From: Meconema thalassinum
Taxonomy: Eukaryota; Arthropoda; Insecta; Orthoptera; Tettigoniidae
DNA length: 64,000 bases
Direction of reading: 5' to 3'
NCBI GenBank assembly: GCA_946902985.2
Contig: OX336392.1
Coordinates: forward strand, 17,644,716-17,708,715
Every line of letters starts with the position of its first letter. Positions within the stretch are counted from its first letter, which is position 1. Of the stretch, positions 1-11,020 are shown piece after piece. A program made the position numbers and the translations under genes. The notes beneath the pieces are model-generated. The model was not told the origin of the DNA. It searched no databases and was given only the letters and a program-made list of their open reading frames with translations.

Positions 1-690
1 GCGCGGAATATATCGCAAACGATACGTAAAGTATAGGTATTAGCGCGGAATATATCGCAAGCGACAAGTAAAGTAAAGGTATTAGCGCGGAATATATCGC
101 AAGCGACAAGTAAAGTAAAGGTATTAGCGCGGAATATATCGCAAAAGACACGTAAAGTAAAGGTATTAGCGCGGAATATATCGCAAACGATACGTCAAGT
201 AAAGGTATTAGCGCGAAATATATCGCAAACGATACGTAAAGTATAGGTATTAGCGCGGAATATATCGCAAGCGACAAGTAAAGTAAAGGTATTAGCGCGG
301 AATATATCGCAAAAGACACGTAAAGTAAAGGTATTAGCGCGGAATATATCGCAAACGATACGTAAAGTAAAGGTATTAGCGCGGAATATATCGCAAACGA
401 TACGTAAAGGTATTAGCGCGGAATATATCGCAAACGATACGTAAAGTAAAGGTATTAGCGCGGAATATATCGCAAACGATACGTAAAGTATAAGTATTAG
501 CGCGGAATATATCGCAAACGATACGTCAAGTAAAGGTATTAGCGCGGAATATATCGCAAACGATACGTAAAGTAAAGGTATTAGCGCGGAATGTATCGCA
601 AACGATACGTAAAGTAAAGGTATTAGCGCGGAGTATATCGCAAACGATACGTAAATTGAAGGTATTAGCGCGGAATATTCCGGAAAAGAC
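1..690. repeat. 42-bp tandem array (about 16 copies)
   Basis: Head-to-tail copies of a 42-bp unit begin with GCGCGGAATATATCGCAA and end with AAAGGTATTA. The phase is kept from base 1, so the array extends left of the window. One copy at 379-415 is only 37 bp, and single-base variants (gatacg/gacaag/gacacg) are shared between some copies. The last copies (about 625-690) diverge, as expected at an array edge. 42 is a multiple of 3, so reverse-strand reading frames stay open through many copies; that is a by-product of unit length and not evidence of a gene. Confidence 0.95.
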
Positions 691-3334
691 ACTGAAATGG
701 TTAAACTTGTTAAGGGGAGGCTTCACTAAAATTATGAACTTCTACATTTTTCAACGAATCAGCTCTAAATATTTATCACTTACCTATGCTTTTAAGAGAA
801 ATCATCATACTGAGTTTTAGGAAAATTTACTAATTACTTTTTGAGGTATGTGTCCTTTTAGTTCAATTTACGATGCACCACGAGAGAAACTCCTTGCGTC
901 AAAGTTTCCTTTTTCTAAAAGCTGAAATTCACAGAAATAGGCTTAATCACACACATAATTCATTGTTACTGTGAATTTTTATTGTTAAACAATATATGGA
1001 GGAGATATAAATCTTTGATTTTCTCTGAATTGAAATTTTTAAAAAAGATCAGTTCATTGCTATTTTATTCAGCAAGGAAAGGTAGTAATTTTCACTTGTC
1101 CCTAAAAATCTGAGTAACTTTAAACTCTCACATGTACCAGAAGATGTACTGAAAGTTTCGCATGAATTGGATGAGAACTGTGCCGCATTGAGCATTTTGC
1201 ATGTGAAAAAAGGTTGAAAAATATAAAACCGAGAAAACGGCAATTGAAAGTGCAGGCCCATTCTCAGATAATTGTTTTGATTTTAAAAATGGCGCTCGGT
1301 GCTTTAAAAATGGTGGTACGGTGAAAGTAATTATATTTTTAGGAAGAGGAAGGACACATGATTTTTTAAGGGTAAAATCTTAAATCCTTTTTTCTTCTTA
1401 AGAAATTAAGCAAGATTTCAGTCAAACCTCCCCTTAACGTGGTTTGCTGATTATTATACAATTGTGTCTTAGTCCCTTCCTTGTGCCTTTTAAAATGGTA
1501 TACCTGTCTTAGTTGGCAACCCGAACTGATCGGGAAGTTACGGTAAACAATTATTTAACAAACAGTAAATGTCTGAGCTGTGACGAAAGCCAATACGGCC
1601 ACACTGAAGTGCACTGATAAGAGGACAACCGAGCAGATATGATTGTGAACTGAGAGTGAGTGTTAGTGCAGGACAGCTGTTCTCCAGCCAAGGTAAGATA
1701 ACTCTGTAACAGCTTAGTGGCAGGATTGAGGAACAGCAAGAAACTTGTCAGACATCCTCGTTTTCCGGCGAAGTCCTCCAAACTGGCCTTATCTCTTTTT
1801 CTGAGGTTTGCTTAATATCCATGGTTTTACAATTTGTAGGGTGCGTGGTTTGTAACATTAACGATACATACGATATTTGCCCAAAACTTGTCAGATAGTT
1901 ATCACAATGTTTTATGGCCTTTCCACAAGAATTTCGACGGTATGTGTTTGCGTTAAAACGCGAAATTGGCTAAAAATCTCTACTTACTATAAAACAAAGT
2001 CCCCGATTCTTGGATGTCGCGGGTAATCTCGAGAACTACTGGATGGACTTTGATGCGGTTTTCACCATTCTTTAAAGGCTATTTCGAGAAAGATTTCTGT
2101 AGAAAATAATTTATTTATGATCAAAGGAAGCCAAGCAGAAATGATTTCAGCATAAAAGTCGGAAAGAAACCTGGCGTCCATGCGCTTCTTAAACCCATGG
2201 CAAACCGTTAAAAATATCAATATACTATGAGAGTAAGAATTGTTCAGCATGAAAAGTTCTACAAAAAGGTCCGCGAGAGCATATATCTATCTTCAATACA
2301 TCGCCCACTATAAGTGTTTTTACGTTTTCATTTCTTCCAACAATCTCCATTCAATTACTGAGGCGACAGTTGACGAGCTAGCCAGGGGTGAGCCTATCAC
2401 CCCAGTTACAGCCTAGCTAGCGGGCAAGCCTATTACCCCAGATAAAGCCAGCAGCAAACTGTCGAGTCATGTTGAGTTATGACTTCAGAGAAGAGTGGTT
2501 GTGTTTGGAGTTTCCCTGGAAGTAGCCTACAACTCGACTTTTCTTTATTTCGCCTGTGAACTTTTCGTTCCGCAAAACGTATATACTGTACATTTAAAAA
2601 CGTGGGAGATTTGAGGGGAAATTGCAAAGAACAGCTCAAAGCAAAGGCACATTTTCGTAATTGGTCAAAAATTATTATGATCAGAATTTACAAATTTATA
2701 AATTTTCTTCTGCTAGCAAAGATGTCTGCGTATGTATGCAAGGCTGTTTTGTGGATGAAGATTTCTCATTATTTTCAAATGAAAATCCTTTATTACCATT
2801 CAGGGTTGATTCTAGAACCATTTCAGTTTTATTGGAAGGCATAATGAAATTCTTATCATAATAGATTTCGTTGCTTGCTTACGTTTGAAGTCTATAGACA
2901 TGCGTTTGTTAATGATAGTCACAGTCATAAAATTATTATTGATACTCTGTTTAGGCTCCTTAAACTATAAACTTACCGGGACAAGGCGGCAAGTACTGCT
3001 CGGGTCTACGCTCTGTGAACTTGCGGGATGAAGGGCAGAGGCAGGGAAGGAGCAGGCGAGAATTGAGAAGCTTGTCGACAGCCCGTCGTGTTACCTGACA
3101 TTCTCGTCTATTCCAATACTGCTAACATAGGGCCTTTTCTGAAACCAGTGTGGCGTTGGGAATGAGTGAGTGAGTCACCGACTAATGTATTTGGTTCTGT
3201 TACTACGCAAGGACCGAGAAACCTCATCACACGTCACCACCACTACTCATAGTCTGCGATGCACATTCCTCTCAGGTCCACGCAGCTTTGACCCAAGCAG
3301 TAGCATACATACATATACAGGATGTTCCGGAATT
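691..3334. other. AT-rich spacer with no recognised gene
   Basis: No open frame in this stretch has a recognisable domain, and frames are short (under about 80 codons). A segment near 2000-2070 (GAGAACTACTGGATGGACTTTGATGCGG) reads like a common interspersed-repeat motif, but no second copy was found in this window. Otherwise I see nothing to annotate. Confidence 0.6.
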
Positions 3335-3983
3335 CCTAATGCACACGTTTGGGGGCTGATAACATTTGCACATCCTCGAAGGATGTCTTCACATGTGGGA
3401 ATCACACTTTAGGCATAGCGAAGGCGTACAAATATTTAGAGGTAACTCTGCAGGTCACCGGATCCACCTTCACAAGACATGTTCAGGAAAGATCAATCTC
3501 CGCAATAAAATCCACAATGGAAATCAAAAGATTTCATTGCCTCTCACTAGAAACGGCAATTTTACTTTTCAATCCAAACATTGTCCCAATAGCATCATAC
3601 GCAATTGAATTCATTTGGCCACACTCGAACTACAAAAACATCAAAGACCTGGAGTCAAAGCCAGATACCTCAAGGAAACCCCGTGTGTATCGAAGTACGC
3701 CCCAACCAGATTAGTTTATCAACTGGTGGGAACAAAGACATTTATAGAAGACCTAATATTAAAAAACAACCTGATTCAATCACAAGCATGCATCAAGTTC
3801 CTGGAAGAAAGAGCCCAGAAATCAACAGAAATAGACCCCGATTTCTACCGCACCCCAGCCATGGAGGAGAAGGAATGGAGATCAGCCGACTATGAACTAC
3901 GACACCTCTACACCCGAGGAGCAAAGAACAATACCAATCTCGCACTAGGCAGAGGACGAATGTCAATGATATCTGTTATGTAA
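3335..3983 (+). pseudogene. Non-LTR retrotransposon ORF2 C-terminal fragment, frameshifted
   Basis: The translation from about 3349 has the pattern seen after the reverse-transcriptase palm of LINE ORF2 proteins: AYKYLEVTLQVTGSTFTRHV, then YAIEFIW and a run of LE/YLK-type helices. The frame is broken near 3655-3665; the following segment continues in another frame (LVYQLVGTKTFIEDLIL ... YELRHLYTRGAKN) to a stop at 3981-3983. The endonuclease and catalytic RT motifs are absent, so this is a 5'-truncated, dead copy. The tail (ttccaataataaataaca, near 4010-4025) may be the element's 3' end. The clade cannot be fixed from this part. Family-level call is confident; exact ends are not. Confidence 0.65.
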
Positions 3984-4598
3984 TAATTCTGTACACATTG
4001 TGTTTAATTCCAATAATAAATAACATTTGCATGCGGAGCTCATTCCTGGACCGCACCCCTTTGATACCATATCGATGTCAAGGTCGATTCAAATTGGTGA
4101 TACTGGGTGCAGGAATGGTTGCAGAGTGGGCGTTGTGGTAACCCTTCCTGTTGCAGATTTTATGGTGGAAGCCGTGTATGGCGCGTTTTTTCTACCATGG
4201 TCCATACAGTAATTTCTGGCAGCTGCTCTCTGGTGACGAACAGAGGAATTTATCTTGTTTTTTTGTAATCTTATTGATATACTTTCTTTGGCCACATTGT
4301 TTAATTCCATTGAAAAAGGAGGCAAGGTTCCTTCGAAACGTCTGGTGGTATTTTGTTTTATTTTCGCATGGGATTAGCCCCAAAACCATGAATTATTTGA
4401 ATATTTATATTCTAATTCTCATTGTGAAACCTTGGGGTATATGTCCCCTTGTCGGTAGGCCCAACCCTTAGGCAATGAAGCACATGTTAATAACACATAG
4501 TTACAAGTAGAAATAATGTAAACAATTGTACCGTAACGGCCCTCCCTATAGAACGGAGCCCCGCAGAGGCCGTGCCGCGGACAGGTCGCAATATATAG

Positions 4599-5526
4599 AG
4601 CATCCAGCGTTTAAAAAAGACTGTGGTTCTTATGGGCTTTTACTTTTAACGGACCCCCCCCCCCCCTACACTGGTTTTGTTATCTCACCTTTGATCATGA
4701 AGGAACTCTGAACACATATATTTTTCGTCATAAAATCTTCCTACAAGTATCTGCCGATTGATTACCTTTGATATTGCATACAATTATCGTTTATATTTCG
4801 TCTTAGTGATTTAAGAATTTTCGAGGTTAGCACGCTGGAAGGAAGAGCCTCGTCATGTGCTGCATGCTCGCCCGGAGTGGAGCACGTGCTCAGTTCCGCC
4901 GGCAACATAAGTTCTGAAGCACTATCCGTCATTGGTGTTATTGTTGTGTGTCTTGTTATATTTTCTGTTCGATCGAATCAGGGCTGCCGACAGTTGGGTT
5001 TGAACCCACTATCTCCCAAATGCAAGTCCACAGCTGCGCGCCCCTAACAGCACGGCTAACTCACTACATTATTACAAATATTAATCTAAACAAAACAACA
5101 AGAATACAATTGAAAGAAACTAAATTATAGCCTAACTAATAACAAAAAAGATGATGATCAACAGTATTGCTGATGTAAACATTGTTAACATCGTCAGCAT
5201 ACATCCGAGAAGGAAGGAAGGAAGGGTTGTGCTCTCGTCATCTGTCATCATTATTGCGTCATATCACAACGAAATGAATGTCGTTATTGGTTCTCTTCGC
5301 GTACGGTATCCTTAATACTGGTCTAATCCGTTAACACCTGCAAAACTGCTCCTTCCTGTGCGTGTTCTATTTCAGGTAGCTGTTGGCGTTGTGTTGTCAC
5401 GCTAACTTATGAAATGACAGTACTCAAAGCGGGCGATCATAACGTATGACGTCAGCGCTACCTCTGCCTAGAGTTAGCAACACTGTCGCCATAAGGATCC
5501 ACAGTCGTTTCTAAACGCTGGATGCT
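4599..5526. mobile_element. Non-autonomous DNA element with about 36-bp terminal inverted repeats
   Basis: The left end (GCATCCAGCGTTTAAAA, then GACTGTGGTTCTTATGG) is matched in reverse complement at 5488-5526 (CCATAAGGATCCACAGTCG, then AAACGCTGGATGC), with a few mismatches. No transposase lies between them. A tRNA-headed SINE fragment sits inside (4975-5067). The element interrupts family J, whose left part (4539-4581) and continuation (from about 5570) are found closer together near 38186-38445. I could not identify a clear target-site duplication, so the superfamily is unassigned. Confidence 0.6.
4975..5067 (-). mobile_element. tRNA-derived SINE head fragment
   Basis: On the minus strand the fragment reads as a tRNA-like head with an A-box-like GTTAGCCGTGCTGTTAGGGG and a B box GGGTTCAAACCC near 4995-5006. 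Such internal RNA polymerase III promoters are the hallmark of tRNA-derived SINEs. It lies inside the TIR element at 4599-5526. It does not fold to a full cloverleaf with paired acceptor, so a functional tRNA is unlikely. Confidence 0.5.
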
Positions 5527-5569
5527 GTCAGAATTTATTTCATTCGCAATGCTGGCAAGATAGACTACC

Positions 5570-6490
5570 TTTTATCCCGTGAACATGGTTACGTAATGAA
5601 CAAACTATCGAATTCTCCTAGTGGAAACTTATGTGCTCAAAAAGATGTCTTGAAGTAAATGTGTTTGTAAGTTTCAGCGACGTGCGATTTATAATTGTGG
5701 GGGAATCTCAAACAAAGGGTATACAGAAACAATCCGCTTACTCTCAGGGCCGGATTTAAGACTAAAGTCCATTTGCCGCCCCATTTGCTTAATACTTTGT
5801 TTTATACAACAGAAGGATAACGTTTATTGGCCGTTTCATAATTTTTAAACATAAATTTCATTTAGTTTAGATAAAACTACAATTTTATTGGCTTACAGAA
5901 TAAATGTTATAATGAAATTAGTTGTTTTGCTTTACTTCTTTTAAGATTCGTTAAAAATGAAATTGGTTTCGAACTTAATTTATTAATTTGTTCTTGGAGA
6001 TCAGTGATCACTATTTTACATATATTTTTACATTTTAATGCCAATGTGTTCAATTTGAATTAAGTTGTCCTACATGGTGAAATGAAATTACACAAAATGT
6101 AGTTAATTACTGGTTTATTTGTTGAAAAATATACAAACTTCTCTAAAACAACTCACCTCACGTCATCTTGATGTTAAATTTGCATAGCGTTCTTACGAGA
6201 TTTCTTAATGGCAAACTCGTTAATAATGTCCTCATATGAAAGTGTTTCAGAAATACTAGTTCGCAGACAGTTCTTAACTCTTATAAGGCAGGAAAAACTG
6301 TAAAAGGACTAAAATATATTTTAACTAACATGTATTCTTAAATTCGTACAGAAAATATTATTAACGTGTGAAATACTTCATTTTAGCTTTTGAATGAATT
6401 GCCAAATTGTCGCCCGTGAAAATTGGCCGCTCTAGTCTGCAGCCTGTTTAGAAATACGGCCCTGACTACCCTGCAGACTCTCGAGAACGG
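5570..6490 (+). repeat. Family J interspersed repeat, copy 1, split by a hAT element
   Basis: The segment CGTGAACATGG ... CCTAGTGGAAACTTAT ... TAAATGTGTT (about 5578-5670) has a close second copy at 38353-38445. Its continuation (TGTGGGGGAATCTCAAAC, then AGACAGAAACAATCCGC) recurs at 41246-41290. At 5745 the match is broken by the hAT element and resumes at 6465-6490 (CTACCCTGCAGACTCTCGAGAACGG), equivalent to 41290-41310. The upstream part (4539-4581) is also shared with 38186-38234. Confidence 0.6.
5745..6464. mobile_element. Non-autonomous hAT-like transposon (720 bp)
   Basis: The left end is CAGGGCCGGATTTAAGAC and the right end, in reverse complement, is CAGGGCCGTATTTCTAAAC: the terminal form CAGGGCCGG.TTT typical of many hAT elements. 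Flanks cttactct and actaccct are a diverged 8-bp target duplication. An uninterrupted paralogue at 41280-41310 (gtactctgcagg) shows the pre-insertion state, which confirms the boundaries. No transposase is encoded; the interior is AT-rich. It must have been mobilised by an enzyme encoded elsewhere. Confidence 0.75.
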
Positions 6491-6627
6491 AATATCAGTG
6501 AGGATGGATCACAGCAAGAGTACCAACATTTCCTACGTTGGTGCAATGTGTGTTTAGACAGCATTTCCAGCAACTACTCTGAATACTGGTACAACCATTG
6601 GATAACTTCTAATAACACAGGTTATCA

Positions 6628-6757
6628 ATTGCCCCAGAGGAGTGCGTCAGGCCTCGGCAGCCGGCACAGTTCATATCCTCGCCGCTAGATGGGGGCTTCA
6701 TTCATTCCATTCCTGACCCGGTCGGAGACTGGAAGCAGGCTGTGGATTTTCATTTTC
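6628..6757 (+). mobile_element. SINE family B, 5'-truncated copy with 14-bp target duplication
   Basis: This is the 3' part of SINE B (cagaggagtgcgtcaggcc ... gactggaagcaggctgtgg ... ttttcattttc), nearly identical to 16144-16263 and 16457-16581. It is flanked by AACACAGGTTATCA at 6614-6627 and again at 6758-6771, a perfect target-site duplication of the LINE-mobilised type. The tRNA-like head is missing, consistent with incomplete reverse transcription. Confidence 0.85.
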
Positions 6758-6771
6758 AACACAGGTTATCA

Positions 6772-6855
6772 CACAAATTCCACACACACACAAATACACG
6801 GGGCTATATGACCACGATGTCGCAGCCCCTAAAACAACAACAACAAACTCCCAAT
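6772..6855 (-). repeat. Repeat family G, copy 1
   Basis: On the minus strand this reads TTTAGGGGCTGCGACA, CGTGGTCATATAGCCCCGTG, then a TG-rich stretch. The same sequence is on the plus strand at about 27328-27405. A SINE B copy is inserted beside it and duplicated part of its sequence. No coding content. Confidence 0.65.
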
Positions 6856-6914
6856 TTCCGTAAGAAGTGTATAAATAATAATTCATGATTTTTTAGGCAC
6901 TGATAATAATAATA

Positions 6915-7290
6915 ATATCGTATGGCCTCGGGTGCCGGGTGCAAGCGTTGTTATCTGACGCCCAGAGGGCAGCTTGCATGCCGAATTATTTCGTTCCTTG
7001 GAGCGCTGTTAGATATCTAAGCTCCTTCACACTATAGCGCTCTCTAGTAGAGAAAGGACAAACTTTGTGTTGGCGGAAAATCCCGATATTAATTTTGCCA
7101 TTATGATCACGGCCTACTGAATTCAAATGGGTTCTTTAACATGCCAACAACGTATGACATGTGTGCCGTGATTTTTGTCGCCTTACAAAAGCCACTTACC
7201 ACAGCCAGGAGCAAACCTGCAAGCTTGGGGTTGGTAGTCTGACACAATAACCACTCACCCACCGTGGCAAGGATATTAATTGATACTCCC
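6915..7290 (-). mobile_element. SINE family C, copy 1
   Basis: Three copies are in the window (here, 41325-41715 plus strand, 43460-43850 minus strand). On the minus strand the head reads GCCACGGTGGGTGAGTGGTT ... CTACCAACCCCAAGCTTGC and an imperfect B box (GGTTTGCTCC; GGTTCGCTCC in copy 2). The body carries AACATGCCAACA, TCATAATGGCAAAATTAAT and a tail ending in a TATTATTATTATT run. The layout (tRNA-like head, unrelated body, simple tail) is that of a tRNA-derived SINE. Confidence 0.75.
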
Positions 7291-7715
7291 CGCTTAATCT
7301 GATAGTGAAAACCCATATTGACCGACTAAAAAGCAATGGTGTCTGCTTTATCTTTCTTTGGACATAGTTGGCCAGGTGTCCGCAACCTCTTTGAGACTGT
7401 GACCACCACCTTCAAGCCACACCAAGAATGCGGTGGTATATTATAAGAGACATTTACTGACATTCAATTTGCGTATAGACGAAGAAATAAACAATGCTGC
7501 TCACGTGTACTCTTGCTGACACACGAAGTGGGCGTCTCCCAGTAGCGACGCAATGAGTCTTTAGAAAAATTCTCACAAAAATCACATTTTCGCCAAAGTC
7601 AATTTTAAGCGTCGTCACGTATCTCCTGCGTGGTGGTGATTTCGGTTATAATAATAAAATTAACGCTTAGCAATTCTATGACCGTGGCGCCTGACGGACA
7701 GATTGAGAACTCAAC

Positions 7716-7922
7716 TTGAGTCCGTGCATCGAGCCTGGTGACATCACAAAGCTTTTCAATGCTATTTTTAGATTTGACCACTTCGCCTCAGCCTGGAAAA
7801 TTGCCAAGTTAATAATGATAGGAAAACCTAACACCTACGGCTCTCAAAATTATAGGTCCATTAGTCTCCTCTCAATCCTACCGAAGTTATTCGAGATGAC
7901 ACTGCATTCCAGGCATATATGA
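7716..7922 (+). pseudogene. LINE reverse transcriptase fragment (Jockey/CR1-like)
   Basis: A 68-codon frame reads ITKLFNAIFRFDHFASAWK, then AKLIMIGKPN, then NYRSISLLSILPKLFE. This matches RT block 1-2 of Jockey-type ORF2 proteins (pattern: lfN..l....FP..WK.A.ii.i.KP.K....yRPISLL..l.KlfE). Upstream and downstream catalytic blocks are missing, so this is a short remnant with no possible activity. Its relation to the LINE fragment at 3.3 kb cannot be decided because the two cover different parts of the protein. Confidence 0.75.
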
Positions 7923-7969
7923 TTCACTAATGGCGCCACTCCACGACTCGCCAGCTTCTCAGATTAGCT

Positions 7970-8115
7970 GTATGACTTTCCTGACGCCAACCTCATGGCC
8001 TGTTAGAAGGTACCGTCTCAGCATTTTCCTGGAGTTAATGGCAAACCACGGAAACCATTTCAAGAACGGCCGACGGTGAGGCTCGAACTCACGTCTACCG
8101 AGTCCGCAGAGATCT
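7970..8115 (-). mobile_element. SINE family E, copy 1 (5'-truncated)
   Basis: The minus strand reads GACTCGGTAGACGTGAGTTC, GAGCCTCACCGTCGGCCG, then TTTCCGTGGTTTGCCATT. It matches the second copy at 42323-42440 on the plus strand through the B box and into the body. The A-box part is missing here. Confidence 0.65.
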
Positions 8116-8189
8116 GTATAAAATACTATTTCAGAAACTGATAAAATTTCTGTCAATTCTTGTAATGAAATAGTACATTATGCAACGAG

Positions 8190-8292
8190 CCTATAATGGC
8201 AATAATTAAGACACGAGTATGTTTATAAAACGAGCGTATGTGAGTTTTATAATTTCCATACGAGTGACTTAATTACCATTATAGGCGAGTTA
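8190..8292. repeat. Imperfect palindrome of about 100 bp
   Basis: The left arm GCCTATAATGGCAATAATTA with AGACACGAGTATG is matched in reverse by CATACGAGTGACTTAATTAC with CATTATAGGCG. The central part (ATAAAACGAGCGTATGTGAG, then TTTTATAATT) is also partly self-complementary. The RNA or single strand could fold into a long hairpin. Its ends could be those of a foldback/MITE element; I see no target-site duplication. Confidence 0.6.
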
Positions 8293-8980
8293 CATACGAC
8301 TGTTTATGTTCGAACATAAATATTCATAAATATCTGTCGAGATTTCGCCTGTTTTATGTACTGATCGGAGCGCATGAGACGCAGTGAATGCCTTGTATTT
8401 GACCATGGCCTCCTCGATTACCCTAGTTTAACACTAGGCCAGGCAGTGAAATTTAAATTAGAAAGCCGTGGAACTGAGCGCATCTAATTATTTAATTGGT
8501 CAAACAACTGTTTCTTGAGCTCTGATTGGTGGGAGAAACTGTTTCATAATGAAAAAAAAAAAATGAAAAAATAGTGTTATAATGAGCCTCATTATAGTAC
8601 AGTTTTCTGACATATAATAGTCAGGGTCGAACATACACAGTGTTATTGCGGTTCGTGCAATAAATTTGAATTGAAGAATGGACTATTCGCTCGTATGATG
8701 AGAGCACCAAATCTAATTTAAAGAGCACCGAGGCTGAGAATACCTATTTAGGCCAGGCCACGCCAACGCGAACACTTAGTGGTTGCGCGCCCCAGTGCCA
8801 CACCGAGCAGCACCGGTGCCTTCCCCCCTCCCCTCCCTTCTTTCCTACCCGTGTAGTGGCGGTAACACAGTCAGACTTGGATGACTAGCAATGGATCGCT
8901 GACGTCGCTCTCATAAAATACATCACGGGGTGTTTAAATATCTCGTTGCAAGGCAAAAATTAATTAATCAGTAGTCTATT

Positions 8981-9268
8981 ATGTGTGACCGTATTGAAAG
9001 TTTCAAATTGCAGCTTGTGTTTTTTAAAAGTCAGCTTCAAGAAGGAAATTGAAACAATTTTCCCTCTCTGAAATCCTTGAATGTAAGTACTTATGAACTC
9101 GTCAGTGAGTACACAAAAGCGATACAGTCATTGCATAGAGAATTTGATGATTGGCTTAAAGATATAAAACAAGTAAAACCGCCACTCAAAGTTTTTATGA
9201 GGGCTTTTTCGGTGCGCTCAGTGCATCAGGTCTCCCAAGTTGAGCTGATAAAACTACAGTGCGATTGA
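8981..9268 (+). pseudogene. hAT transposase fragment of the GTF2IRD2/ZBED type
   Basis: The frame reads MCDRIESFKLQLVFFKSQLQ, a TGA at 9050-9052, then NVSTYELVSEYTKAIQSLHR, EFDDWLKDIKQ and SQVELIKLQCD. This follows a conserved segment of Charlie-like hAT transposases, also found in the domesticated GTF2IRD2 protein (pattern: F..KL.L...QL ... EF..RF.D.. ... P...Q.ELi.LQ.D). Only the middle region survives and it carries an in-frame stop. It is on the opposite strand from, and unrelated in subfamily to, the hAT gene that follows. Confidence 0.6.
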
Positions 9269-9595
9269 ATTTTGACAGACCGGCATTACCATAACTATGG
9301 TGTTCTGATTACTAGGGCTAGGATTATGATGACCTAAAAAGTGCAAAAAAATACAAAATAAAAAATACATTTATGACCTAAAGATTTGCAGAAAATGACC
9401 CTTTGTGTGGTCACAAAATGAATTCAAGCTATTAATATTGGCAAAACAGACATTTTGTAATACATTTTCGAGTTATGAATTTTAAAAATAATACTTACAT
9501 ATTTACAAAACAAACGTTTCTCAGCCATAAAGGTCCTAAATGTTCATTCCAAAATGTGTGAGTTGGAATGAACAACGAATACATGATGTAGATTT
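9269..9595. other. AT-rich stretch between two hAT remnants
   Basis: This includes TACTAGGGCTAGGATTATGA (near 9310-9330), which could be an end of the downstream hAT element, but I found no inverted partner beyond 11.1 kb. No open frame of interest. Confidence 0.4.
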
Positions 9596-11020
9596 TCAAA
9601 TGAAAATGATTGTCTTATTGTCAGTCAACAAAGCTTTATACATAGAAAAGCTCCTTTCTACCTCCACCGACACAACAGAAGCATATTTAAAGCAAACAAT
9701 GTCACTTGAATTTAATTCACTGTCGTCAATGTCACAAAGAGAAAATGTTTCACCTGACAAAATTTTAGCATTTGAACACATTGTCTGATGGCCTTTATTT
9801 TTCTCCAAAACCTTCTTCATCTTCTCAGACACAGCTTGTTCCACTTTGCCACACGCGCGATCCAAATCATTCACCACTTTGAGCACAAGTTGTAAGTGCT
9901 GCACTAGCGGCACTTCCGGTAGTAGGAAGAAATCCAAAATTTGCTTTTATGTAAGCAAGTTTCCCTGCAATTTACCTATCTGCCAAAAGTTTTTGCGCTG
10001 CTTTGATTGATGCGGCTTCAGTGCTGTCAAATGAATCCACGATTTGTTTCACCACTTGTAAGTTCTCGCTATAATACGTGCAGGCTTCAATCCCGGTTCC
10101 CCATCTTGTCAAAACGGGAGGAGGAAGTGAAATGTCTGAAGCTTCTAACTTGAAAGTTGAAACTCGAGAGGGTGCCTTAAAAAATACCTTTTTCACACAT
10201 CCTATCAATTGGCCAACTTCTGGAAAATGACCGCGAACCTCCTCCGCGACTCGGTGTAACTCGTGGGCCAAACAAGTTAAATGCACTATTTTAGAGTAGA
10301 GAGCACGAAGCGAATTAGCAGCCTTGACCATGTAGGGGGGCTGCATCCGTTACTAAGTGCAATACATTGTCATGCCGAATGTCATCAGGCCACAACAATG
10401 CCAACGATTTATCAAGAACTTTGCTGATTGTTGAATAGTTCACTTTTTGTAAATGCTCACAATAGAGTAGAAAGTGATCCCCAGGAACATCCTCGTCCAG
10501 TGTTCCTACCACCACGTTAGCTACATATCGTCCTGAAGAGTCTGTCGTCTCCACCGATACCCATATTTTTTTAATTTCCAACTCTTTCCCTGATTTCTTC
10601 CAAAGTTTTTTCATAGCATCGTGTAACATAGATTTTCCTTAACGTAGAAGAATCCGGTATGGATTTGCCCGTGTGCTTCTCTAAGAAATTGTGCAGTTTA
10701 GGGTTGTTTAACTTACTCAATGGGATATCGGCACAAAGAAACACTCTACACAGTTCTTCAAAGAATGGTGAAAAGGATGAATGGGTTTCTCCAAGAAGCT
10801 TCTGTAGTAGTAATATTCCTTCATTCTGAAGTCGTTGCAGACCACGTTTATGTTTCTCACACGATACATGTTGTTGCACCGTAAACCTTTTTACAGCTGC
10901 CACTCTCACGTCACAAAGTTTGCAATAAAGTATTGTCCCGTCAGTGGTGAAGACCCTTTCTCCATACTGCGAAACAAATTGTTTTAGTTTTACAGATATA
11001 CGTTGCTTCACTTTAGGCAT
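9596..11020 (-). pseudogene. hAT-family transposase (CGGBP1-like), broken
   Basis: Reading leftward from an ATG at 11018-11020, the protein starts MPKVKQRISVKLKQFV. It has a BED/CGGBP1-like zinc finger (YCKLCDVRV ... QQHVSCEKHKRG), then [69 protein letters not shown], and the hAT C-terminal dimerisation motif SVEVERSFSMYK near 9640. Frameshifts are visible near 10570-10585 and in a G-run (minus-strand C-run) near 10335-10341, and a stop and a further shift lie near 9900-9985. The usual aspartate before ETTD is missing. The enzyme would have cut and pasted its own element; this copy is dead. Terminal repeats were not found, so the element borders are unknown. Confidence 0.8.

Noticed and set aside
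195..726. Small proteins of IFRANTFTLRIVCD repeats
   Set aside because: These are translations of the 42-bp array; the frame is open only because 42 is a multiple of 3.
3170..3412. 80-codon protein upstream of the LINE fragment
   Set aside because: It overlaps the LINE-derived frame and has no domain; most likely chance.
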